Source: Dissophora ornata (lineage: Eukaryota > Mortierellomycota > Mortierellomycetes > Mortierellales > Mortierellaceae). From it: 27,470 nt of DNA. The DNA is taken from the NCBI GenBank assembly GCA_025201705.1, contig MU616910.1:2528-29997 (forward strand), written 5' to 3'. Of the stretch, positions 1 to 11,150 are shown one piece after another. Position numbers and translations under genes: made by a program. The first letter of the stretch is position 1. Every line of letters starts with the position of its first letter. Under the pieces are notes generated by a model. The model was not told the origin of the DNA. It searched no databases and was given only the letters and a program-made list of their open reading frames with translations.

Positions 1-168
1 AAGGCGAGGACTAAAAAAAAGAACAACAACAACAGAAAAGGCATCATCTACATTTATATATATCCATATACAACTCTTTGCATTCCAATACACTCCTGCT
101 AAAAAAAAAAAAAAAAATAAGAAAAATAATGCAAACAAATGATCATGTCTGAAGCTGCAAAACAGGCA

Positions 169-174
169 TTTATT
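169..174 (-). terminator. poly(A) signal of the eL18 gene
   Basis: AATAAA on the minus strand (TTTATT on plus) lies about 70 bases downstream of the eL18 stop codon, in AT-rich sequence. This is the usual position for a fungal polyadenylation signal. The bases before it (1-168) are A-rich and show no gene. Confidence 0.55.
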
Positions 175-244
175 TTTAAACATTGTTATGGATTGCAGGA
201 ATGATTGACAGCACCACCACAAAGAAAACGAGATAAAAGGTGTT

Positions 245-1416
245 TTAAGCCTTGAAGCCGCGGGAGGCACGACGACCACGGGCCTTCTCGAACTTGCGAC
301 CCTTGCTCTGGACATAGGGCTTGGCGTGCTTGCCGGGACCCATACCGAAGTGCTTGACGGCCTCACGGGTGTTCTTCTTACCGCGGAGCAAGACGGTGTT
401 GGCGCCGGTGGGGGCACGGACAGCAAGCTGATCGAAGGTGATGACCTCACCGCCAGCCTTCAAGATGCGGGCCTTGGCGGTCTTGGTGATGCGCAAGCAG
501 GCAATCGACAACTTGGGGACCTCGAGGAAGCGGACATCGTCGGTGACGGAGCCGACAACGACGGCGGTCTTGCCCTCCTTACCGGCCATGTTACGAGCAA
601 CACGGGAGACGGACATGGGGGGGCGGTTGACACGCGACATAAAGAGACGCTTCAAGACGACCTTGTTGAAGGAAGAGTCCGTGCGGCGGGCAAGGAATCT
701 GTAGAGCTGTTTTGTGTCGAGAGAGAGAAGGGGGAATAGGTGGACGCGGTGAGTGGTTAATCCTTCTTTTCTTTTTTGCTGTATCTGGGGGCAGATAGAT
801 GGGGGACTCGCTCTGATTATCGTTGGAGGAGCTGTAAGGATATTTGGTTGGTGGCGTTCCGAAGTACTACGACAGAGCTCTCCAAGGAACCTATTCTCGC
901 CGTGCTGCAGAGAGCTATTGAAGTTGATTCCTTTGAAGCCACTCTGTGATGAGATGTCGATTTCAAAAGAGTCTGGCGTTTTCCTGATGCCCCTCCAGAG
1001 TAGAATCAGAGATTGCTGGTAGCGCATAGCCTTTGTCGCCCATTCTGATCTAAATACCTTCGCAAGTCAAAACCTTCATAGTTTTGCCGTCTGCGCTGAT
1101 ATTTCACTGTTGACTCCGTTGCTTCGCACTGTCGCATCCTTTGTTCCTTCTATGAGACAAAAAGGGCACCTGTGGCCATATTTCTCAAGCCGGTGTGTAC
1201 ATGTTGTTGAAGTCCTGACAGATAGAATCACAATCCGTATATCCAGAGGTGCTGCTTCATACCTTGACGAGCAACAACAAGTAGACATCCTCGGACTTGG
1301 GAGCCTGACGGTTCTTGTTGCGAACGTGGTGCTTCTTAATGTCAATACCCTGCATAATAAAATCAAGGGGGAATAGTAACGACCTGATTAGCTCTACAGG
1401 ATCACAGCTTCACCAT
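245..1416 (-). CDS. RPL18: 60S ribosomal protein eL18 (three exons)
   Basis: Structural protein of the cytosolic large ribosomal subunit. The long exon (245-706) reads from [20 protein letters not shown] to the end [18 protein letters not shown] and contains the family signatures [28 protein letters not shown] and HFGMGPG. The N-terminal part is exon 2 (1263-1349), which starts [20 protein letters not shown]. The initiator ATG is alone in exon 1 (1414-1416), followed by GTGAAG and a 64-bp intron with a CTAAT-like branch site and TTATGCAG. The product is 183 residues, close to the 186 of yeast eL18. Intron 2 (707-1262, 556 bp) is long for a fungal gene. An alternative start at the ATG at 1353-1355 would give M-Q-G-I-D and needs no microexon, but the family starts M-G-I-D. 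Codon use is strongly biased, as expected for a highly expressed gene. Identity is certain; the first exon is inferred from consensus. Confidence 0.93.
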
Positions 1417-2347
1417 TGGTAGATTGCCGGAAGTTCCTTATGATCCTCTGCTCTGCTCATTTCCTGATGTGACACTGTCGTTCCTAGTGTTAAATCCCAA
1501 GAGCCATTCCTCCTTCTGCATCAGAGGCTGCGCCTTGACGGTCGCACTGATCTCTGCCGAGTCTCATTGGCTGTACGTGACCATTCTTGGTAACTCATGT
1601 GTATGTCCCGATGTTTGATTTGACGAATGCTCGTTCATCCTTGCTGCCTGATGTCTCGTGCAAGGACACTCCCTCCATCAAATCAAATTGAATGAACTTC
1701 ATGGGAGATGTTGATCGTGTCTACTTTTTGTAGTCCCGCCTATATTCCTCTGCGCTGCTGATGGCTCGATGAATATGGAGTCCATATGAAGTTCCTCATG
1801 GCGCGAAATAGTGATGGATGGCTCCTTGCTGCTGCCGGATGCCTTTGGATGTCCCTTCCTGGTGCTACTGGATGCCTGCTGTGATTTTTTTCACCGCCTG
1901 AATGGGTGACTGCTAACCATTTTGTAATTGAACTGGTTCAGAGAGAGAATCGACTGAAGCCGCATCCAACCAAATGTAATAAACTTCCAGTGAAAACCCT
2001 TAAGTTATATGATTGTGCTCGCTCGCGTCCATTTACTCAGTCAATCGTAGATTTTCAATGCTCGGTATCGACAGACATGTTTGATGATTTTAGTTTATGT
2101 ATGCGTTTTTAAGAGAGAGAATGATTTGTTTGAACACGATAAATCTGGATATCTTCGTTAACAGATCAACAACAAAATCTCCAGCCAAATGCAGCACTTC
2201 GTAATACTAATGCTGGCTTGTCCAGAGTTCATGTTGTGCAGGCGCGGGTGCTTTTGGGGGTTTATACTCTATGTCGGGTCAAAAGTGGCATGATCAAGAC
2301 ATTTCTGCAGAAACGAGAGAAAAAGAAGGAAACACGGCATATTTAGA
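1417..2347. other. intergenic region with eL18 promoter
   Basis: This separates the start of eL18 from the 3' end of the BFR1-like gene, both on minus. It must hold the eL18 promoter. I see no convincing coding exon on either strand, no tRNA-like T-arm and no clear TATA box. The short open frames here lack family resemblance. Confidence 0.4.
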
Positions 2348-4341
2348 TCACTGCACATTGCCAACTGCAATCAGATATGAAAAATATATGCATCGTGAGA
2401 TGGATGTTCCAACTTACATGCAGTGGCCTCGGCTTCGGACGTCTTCTCAGGAGCAGCCTCTGTCGACTCGGCGGTCTCGGACAGCGTCAACTTGGCAATG
2501 CGCTCCTCAGCCTTGCGCTTGTTCTCAGCGGTAGCCTTTTCCTGGTTAGCCTTGAAGTGTGTCTTCTTCTCAATCAAAGCATCCAAGGTCTTGCTAAGAT
2601 CAGCAGGCGAAGTTGGAACAGGGACCTTGAGCTCAAACTAGAAGGCATGGCGAGACAATTAAGCGTTAGCGGAGAAGACAGCGCACGAGAACAGATGCTA
2701 AGAGTACGTTGGTCGCTAAGTCGCTTACCAGTTGTTCGAGGACCGCGAGGGGCAGCTTGAAGGAGTTACCCTCGACCTTCTTCTCCTTTGGTCCCCTGTT
2801 CTTCTTGGACTTTCCAGCAAAGAAGACCTCCTCCTCCTTGTCAGCCTTCTTGGCGAGCATCACACCGCTAGGAACGTTAGCGGTGGTATCAACCTGGCGA
2901 ATGTTGGGGTTGGGGGTATCGACAGTGGTGGTGACGGCGGCCTCGGCAATGTACTTCTCATCATTGTTGAATTGGAGCAAGTACTTGTAAACGCTATCGC
3001 AGGTGACGATCTCGTTGCTGTAAGCTGGGATCTCGGCAAGCTCGCGCTCCTCCTTGGCGATGGCGAGACGCTTCTCCTCTAACTCTTGCTGCTTCTTGGC
3101 CTGATACTCCTCGCGCTTGCGAGTTTGTTCCTCTTGTTGGAACTTGGTGAATTCGCGGACTGCGTTGAAGTACTCGTCGTTGACGGTCTTCTTGCGCTGG
3201 TACTCGACATCGAGTTCCTTCTGGAGACGGGTGCGCTCATCAAACAAGTCGTTGCGCTTCTTCCAGACTTCATCCTTGGCCTTGCTGATCTCATCCAGCT
3301 CAGCCTGGACCTGGTTATACTCGGCGCTCAAAGCCTTGGCAGTCTGATCATCGATAGTCTCCTTGAGAGCAGCAATGGCAGCCTTGTCGGCGTCAATGGC
3401 TACCTGTTGAGCCTGGCTAGCTTCAACGGTCTTTCTGGCCTTCTTCAAAGAAGAGATCTCAGCCAAGATGCGCTTCTCCTCGACCAACTTGAGAGATCCA
3501 GAGTCGACCTGCTTCTCCAACTTGCTATTAATTGGCACCAAGAGGATCGTGTAAGAACATCACCCACAGTCGAGACTGATAGTAAACGATTGAGTTTGGA
3601 TATATCTGGTCGTTCTACTTACACAATCTGGGCATCAACGGCCTCCTGGGTCTTGTAGGGGAGCTTGTCTTGGACAGCCTTCAAGTCGGCAATCTAACAC
3701 GGTAGTGATGGATCGAGTTGGTATTCATTCTTGATGTCCGTAGCATCCGCCTGATGGATTAAATCGAAAATATCAATTGTCTAACAGGACTAACCTTCTT
3801 CTTCAAGGAGTTATTCAAAGCGTTAAGCTGATCGATCTTCACCTGCTTGCCATTCTTGTTTTCGGCCTGCCTGTCGCGGAGCTCGCCCAGGCGCTTGCGC
3901 AGAGCGGCTCTGGGATCGGTCTCGGACTTGCCGGTCATTAGGGCAATGGCTTCGCGGACTTCGTTCTATTGGGTAGCAGCAGCAGAGATGAGGGATCAGA
4001 AATGGTTCCTGACGAACATTTATGTCCTGATTCATCATCCAAAGTGAAGATCTTTTTTTTTTGCGTGTACAAGTTCAGGTTCCAGGAACGAACCGTAGCG
4101 CCGCCTTTTCCGTGAGAATACCCATGCTTTGAGAGGTATCTACTCGGGTGCGTCTCCTTCTGGGCGACTTGATGGGTGACTAGCTTACCAAGCGAGGACG
4201 GATCTTCTCCATGTTGGCCTCGATCTCCTTGATTGTCTCGTTCTTCTCATCCTGGCTAGGCTTCTTGACATATGTGCGGGCGGTCTTCTGAGATGAGGCC
4301 GTGGCGACAGGGATGCTGGGCGAGGATGCGGTGACGGACAT
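2348..4341 (-). CDS. BFR1: BFR1-like polysome/ER-associated coiled-coil protein
   Basis: Homologue of yeast Bfr1, a cytoplasmic protein that binds mRNP/polysome complexes at the ER and affects secretion and ploidy (family knowledge). Proposed exons: 4189-4341 (51 codons), 3795-3965 (57 codons), 3623-3693, 2729-3524, and 2418-2637. All start after AG and end before GTAAGC, GTTAGT or GTAAGT, and reading phase is kept throughout. The product is about 476 residues against 470 in yeast. Visible features: a low-complexity Ser/Thr/Ala N-terminus, a basic VKKPSQDEKNETIKEIE segment, then a long charged coiled coil (about residues 50-290) rich in KK, EE, Q and R, a LAKKADKEEEVFFAGKSKKN basic linker, and a C-terminal FELKVPVPTSPADLSKTLDALIEKK block that is typical of the family. 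The last codons are uncertain: a GTAAGT at 2412-2417 suggests a tiny sixth exon (2348-2364, stop 2348-2350). Without splicing the frame ends at 2371. Confidence 0.85.
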
Positions 4342-5588
4342 TATGTGAGTATACAAGGGGATGGAGCAGTGGAGAAACAGAGAAGGAGGGGATGATGGGA
4401 AAGAACGAAAAGGAAGATTCGGATGGGAAGACACACGAAGACAGCAGCGTGAGGGATGATAACTCAATTCCATCCAATCCAATCAGAGCAGCGCATATCT
4501 CAATAGACTACTCGTCCATACCTGGCGTGGGACCAATCAGTAGTCGCTACCGCGGTTTGCATGGGAGCCTTTTGTGTACAGCTGCTCGGGATATTTCCTC
4601 GCAGGTTCACAGCAGCTGAATGACCTTTTCTCGCCGCGAGAGAGAGGGACGTGTCAGGTGGACACCCTCCATAGTGCAACTTCGGTTCTTTCCCGTGATG
4701 TCGCCCCTGGGACGGGTATTGATCTCTTTGCACGGCTCGGATTTATGTCGGGACAATGCTGTCTATGGCTCCTAGTGGCGGGGTACCGTCTGTGGGTTCC
4801 CGCTCTTAAAGACCGCACGGCACAAAGACTGCGCGAAGAACCCTTCTTGGAAGCCAATGTGGCAATTGGCCCAAAATCATACTACACACCTGACTCGATA
4901 AAAGGTCAAGAGGAGGTTGATCGGACAGTACAAAATGGCGGGATGCGAGAGTAATAGCGCTCGCGTAAAAAGACGCCCTGCGAAGCAGCTCTTTGACAAT
5001 GGCAGCATGCAGGGAGCATCATGAGGTGCTGCGTGCGCTATTGTTCAATCATGGACCCTCCTGCAAACAAAAAGATAATCTAACAAAATATGGTTGTTAC
5101 CTCTTGGATTTCCCGCTTCGTATACTGAGAGACTGTGGTGCTGTTCGCAGCGAGGTAGCTATGACGCCCCTACAACAACACGGAAGCATCGACTCAACTT
5201 TGCAATACGGACTAAAGTTATTTTTTTTACCACAGAACTCAACGCGCTTTTTACAACTGTACGACATGTGTTTCCTATGAAGCAGGTTCTTGTGTAATCT
5301 AGCCTTCCTTTTATTGTGGTCTGGCTATGATCATGAACAGGAAAAGGAGGTTTGACTCTGTATCCACAGCATCCGTTCCAGAGAAAATACGAGGGAGTTG
5401 ACCGGTCAACTCTTTTGTTTTCACCCGCAAATGCTCCCTGTCTCGCTTTCGTGTTCAATGGACTTGATCATCCGTGCCACCACTGCTGGCCACATCTCTC
5501 GGCATCATCGCGTATGGTCGAAGCGAGAAAACGAGACATGATTTGATGAGTGGCTGGCCTAAAGCGGCACTGAGAATCAAGCGATGGA
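4342..5588. other. gene-poor region upstream of the BFR1-like gene
   Basis: It holds the BFR1-like promoter and 5' leader (about 4342-4500, purine-rich on plus, so pyrimidine-rich on the transcribed strand). The rest contains only short open frames with no recognisable domain, no splice-supported exon chain and no RNA gene that I can see. Confidence 0.4.
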
Positions 5589-5872
5589 TGTCACAGCGCC
5601 ATCGCAGGGCGTTTGCCATGCAACCCATCACTTGACCATCATGTCACAACCGACGTGGTCAACAGACCGTACCCAGACTAAATCTGTATCCACTCAACAG
5701 TCAGGCTACCTTTGACAAGATGTTCTACCATGACCACACGCGTATCAGAGAAAGAATGTCACAGCGCCATCGTAAGGCATTGCCATGCGACCCTTCCAGT
5801 GACCAACCTACCGCAACTAACCTGGTCAACAGATCGTACTCAGACTGAATCTGCATCCACTCAACAGTCAGG
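5589..5872. repeat. two direct copies of a ~117-bp sequence, period 167-168 bp
   Basis: Copy 1 covers 5589-5705 and copy 2 covers 5757-5872. Both begin TGTCACAGCGCCATCG and end CACTCAACAGTCAGG, with scattered substitutions and a 1-base length difference between. About 50 bp of unrelated sequence separates them. On the minus strand copy 2 lies in an open frame (LTVEWMQIQSEYDLLTR..), whereas copy 1 has stops in the corresponding frame, so a decayed coding repeat is possible but unproven. Confidence 0.75.
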
Positions 5873-6039
5873 ATGCATTTGGTAAGCTGTTTCTGTGTGG
5901 TTCTAAAGGAAATGTACGCACTTACCAATAGTCTTGGTGTGAAAGGATAGAGAGGAAAGGGCGATGACAATCGAAAAAAAAAAACGTCGCTAAACGAACA
6001 GTGTCTCCTAATCTGCTCTGAATTAATCACATTCACTCA

Positions 6040-6420
6040 CTAAGGGACACGGGTTTCCTTGTTCCGTCGTGGCAACCTTCTCCGAGTTTGCAGCGGGTAA
6101 TTCCCTTTGGCATCCGCCGACTGGAGATATTTCGGTCGCTGCTGGTGAGGCAGAGACCGCGAACAACGCTGCAGATACTATGTCCAGTCATAACGTCGCG
6201 ATGCATGTACGTCTTGCACTTTTTACAAACAGTCTGCGGATCTCGACCTGCCGGACAAACCCTTCGTATGTTGGGCACTTTTTCGACGTGTAATGCTCGT
6301 CCACTCCCACGATAATGTAGCCAAGTGCTCTTGCCTGTATAGTCGTAAAGGAAGTCAGGCTGCATTCGCGCTGTCTAGGGAAGAGAAAGAATGAAGCAAT
6401 GCTTAAAGACTTCATATTAC
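6040..6420 (-). pseudogene. Fanzor/TnpB-like C-terminal zinc-ribbon relic
   Basis: Read on minus, one frame gives ALGYIIVGVDEHYTSKKCP, the next frame gives CKKCKTYMHRDVMTGHSIC followed by VVRG, and the third frame gives HQQRPKYLQSADAKGNYP before a stop at 6040-6042. This order (D/E-Y-x-T-S-x-x-C-P, then CxxC, then HRDxxxxxxI) is that of the OrfB zinc ribbon plus RuvC-III motif of TnpB and eukaryotic Fanzor RNA-guided nucleases. The acidic residue of HRD is kept, but the second Cys of the first zinc knuckle is a Tyr (KKCPTYE). At least two frameshifts break it, and the RuvC-I/II part is missing. Upstream a GTAATA...CCCTAG segment (about 6375-6428) could be an old intron. Family assignment comes from motif order by eye, so a search is needed for the exact subfamily. 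No guide RNA or element end was identified. Confidence 0.6.
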
Positions 6421-7407
6421 CTGCAATTCTCACACCTCCTCTCAACTCGGTACTATACCTGGACGGCTCTCCTGCGAAGAAGAAGCATACTCACAAGCAT
6501 CGACGAGAGATCCGTGACAAAGCCCTAATTCTCGCTCAAAAAGGTGTCATCTAGCTGAAGAATCGCGTTGATAGGAAGATTCGTGTCAGGAAACAGCATC
6601 TCACAACCGTCCGAAAGGACCTAGACGAGCGTTTGCGGCTGAATAGGCAGTCTGTTGTGGAATGCCTGACCGAGGCGGATATCGCAATTGCTGTATCCGG
6701 TCATAAGATTATTCCATTGAAGCTTCCCTCAAAAGTGTCGTAGCCGTGAAGCACTCCCCTAGAGTAGGGACCTGTAGTAGTTGCACTTAAGTAATCAATT
6801 CCTCTTTTATAGATGCGATGCCGAAGTGGAGATATCGTCATTTCGAAAGACAGCGACACACTCGTCTACAAAAGTATCTCGACCATTTGGCGGCCTATTT
6901 CAAGAAAACGGCTCATTGTCTACGAGATTCCTGATGTTCTCGCCGCGTTGGGTATCAGCAGAACTAGGCTTACAGTTCTTGGCATTGTATCGAGAAATGA
7001 CTGCAATTGCAACATCCCTTCACTGGGAAGCGAAACTAACGTTTCTGTTGTCACAACGTCAGACGAAGCTGGTAAGCATTGTCACGTTGGTCATGCTGGC
7101 TGGCATTCTGCCTGAAGACTATAGTACATTATATTTTATTTTATTTCCAGATCTTCGTTCAATGGTGCAAAAGCACTTGGTCCACGAGCAAGTTTTGCTC
7201 AAGAACATCAAGCAAGAAACCTTCGATACCTCGTTAAAGGTGTTCGTACTCTGTGTGCAGACGCCTGTGCTTGAGCCGCTCACTCTGCCTTCCGCTCAGG
7301 AATCCTTGACATATGGCTCCCTTCAACGCGATTTCAAGCATCTTCAGGAGCAGGCTGCTGAAAAAAAGAGGGAGCAAAAACAATTACAAAATTCAAAAAA
7401 GGTATAG
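6399..7407 (+). pseudogene. XPG/FEN-like (PIN-fold) nuclease gene, broken
   Basis: Exon A starts at an ATG at 6399 (MLKDFILP..), continues through SVLYLDGSPAKKKHTHKHRR and reaches TEADIAIA at 6692, interrupted by an in-frame TAG at 6552-6554. Exon B (6813-7071) reads GDIVISKDSDTLVYKSISTI, then RLIVYEIPDVLAALGISR and LGIVSRNDCNCNIPSLG. Exon C (7151-7407) reads LRSMVQKHLVHEQVLLKN, then QETFDTSLKVFV, and ends Q-rich/K-rich. The second intron (GTAAGC..TTTCCAG) fits phase exactly; the first has a weak GTATCC donor. TEADIAIA and DSDTLVY are the acidic-cluster motifs of the XPG I-region, which bind catalytic metals; the usual GDSD is KDSD here. The segment between RVRKQH and TEADIAIA looks shortened compared with the family as I remember it. 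Probably a pseudogene of an expanded early-fungal XPG-like family. Its 5' end overlaps the Fanzor-like relic in antisense. Confidence 0.55.
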
Positions 7408-8407
7408 AATGCTACTGTCTATCTCGTCATCAAACGCTATTTGAAGGAGAGGGGTGATCGCATTTCCGGAATCAAGAAGGGCCTTGCCGAGCCTCACAAG
7501 TCTGTAGAGATCCCAGGCATTTTTGGCCTTGTTGGATTGTTGAAGCGGCCCGGTCACCAAACATCATTTCCGTTCACTGGCCTTGGCAATAATATTTGCT
7601 TTGTCCGCCCTCACTTCTCGCCTTGACTCTTATAGAGAGCGAATTGGCCCATCGAGTAGTTCATTCGCTGGTAATAATGCCTCCCATACTGCCAGTACTC
7701 ATGGTGTTCGTGCTGGGGCTACCAGCCCTCACTGATAGGTAGTCCTCTTTCATGCCTGAAGTGATCCCGAAATTCGAGACGCGGTCATGCGACTGCCAAT
7801 ATGTCGCGACTTTTCCGAGTTTCACATCCTTCGTCCAAGCAGTGTTGACGGCTTTCTCCGAATTCACAACTGTGTGATTATTATTGGTCTTCAAGACTTG
7901 TAGCAGCTGTTCCATTCCTCTTCGGCTTCTTGGCGCGAACTGGCTAGCGCTTTAAAGTATTCAAAGAAATCAAAGTGATTGATGTCGTTGGGGTGCGTGA
8001 TTTTCCCAAGACAATCCTAATGGTTGAGAACCTCGAGTGCTGTCTTCCTGTCAGGTTTCGTGTCATCCTGTTGCCCCTGCGTTCTTCACTTTATTTGGGA
8101 CATTGTGATGCCGACAACAACAAATGAAATAGGAATACATCACCAAGGACCATGTCGATTCGATATTCGGACTGTATAAACGGCGTAAATATCTTCGGTG
8201 ACATATATAGTTCCAATTTTCAAAACAAAGGCCCTGTGTCGTCCACACGGATGCAGAGCGCGCCAGCGACAGCGACAGAGACTGCCTGCGGGAACGGATA
8301 GGGATCTGTCCCCACGGCCATTTTCCACCCCTCCCTTCCTTCTTTTCCCATTCAACTCTCCTCATCCAAATCCAAAGGTCCTCCCCCACCCGTGGATTAC
8401 ATTCGCC
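7408..8407. other. region between the XPG-like relic and ATP2
   Basis: No intact gene seen. A minus-strand stretch (about 7890-8050) reads coding-like in pieces (KITHPNDINHFDFFEYFKAL, then ASSRQEAEEEWNSCYK) with a stop between fragments, suggesting debris of an unrecognised element. From about 8200 the plus strand becomes pyrimidine-rich (CCCCTCCCTTCCTTCTTTTC), as expected for the ATP2 promoter and 5' leader. Confidence 0.35.
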
Positions 8408-10717
<2,310 letters not shown>

Positions 10718-10850
10718 ATACATTAAAAGTGCATTCAACACCCAACAACAGCTCTACCCTCACCCTACTCTTACTCCCTGTCTCCCCTGCTTTTTATCTC
10801 TTTTTATTAACCGATACAAATTAAAAAGAAAAAATCTCAAATGTCCAAGT

Positions 10851-10869
10851 GTATGCTCGCGGAGCATAC
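10851..10869. repeat. perfect 8-bp inverted repeat, 3-base loop
   Basis: GTATGCTC-GCG-GAGCATAC. It lies 134 bases after the ATP2 stop and 282 bases before the acyl-CoA oxidase ATG. It could be a 3'-end hairpin of ATP2 mRNA or a palindromic factor-binding site of the downstream promoter. Confidence 0.7.
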
Positions 10870-11027
10870 GAAGCGCGTCTGTTTGTTTGTTGAAGCGCCG
10901 TGCCGGCGAGGTCCCCCCTTTGAAACCTGATGTTTAGACATGTCTGTGCTGGTGAAGCGAAGACCGGCTCATTTGTTTGTGATGTCGCAGCCGAAAGTGT
11001 TTGACCAAGAGTTCGATCGCTGCCGAA

Positions 11028-11035
11028 TATAAAAG
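11028..11035 (+). promoter_or_regulatory. TATA box of the acyl-CoA oxidase gene
   Basis: TATAAAAG, followed by a CT-rich leader and the ATG 116 bases later. This is the best TATA match in the intergenic region. Confidence 0.6.
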
Positions 11036-11150
11036 GGGGCACGCTTTTTGGCTCTTCTACCTTTCATCTCATTCCTCCATCATCTCCACTACTCCCTCTC
11101 ATCCCCTCTATTCATCCCCGCAAACTTCAGACTAATCCAGTGTTGCCGTT

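Larger units (their letters stand above)
10718..11150. other. ATP2 3' region and acyl-CoA oxidase promoter
   Basis: The ATP2 3' UTR is pyrimidine- and A-rich to about 10845. After that come a perfect hairpin (10851-10869) and a GC-rich stretch, then a TATA box at 11028. The leader 11045-11150 is a CT-rich tract typical of fungal transcription start regions. Confidence 0.6.

Noticed and set aside
326..739. 137-codon plus-strand frame
   Set aside because: Antisense shadow of eL18.
946..1047. GTGATGA and CTGA as a possible box C/D snoRNA in the eL18 intron
   Set aside because: The boxes are on the strand opposite to the host transcript, no terminal stem is seen, and spacing is arbitrary.
3086..3658. 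190-codon plus-strand frame rich in Leu
   Set aside because: Antisense shadow of the BFR1-like coiled coil.
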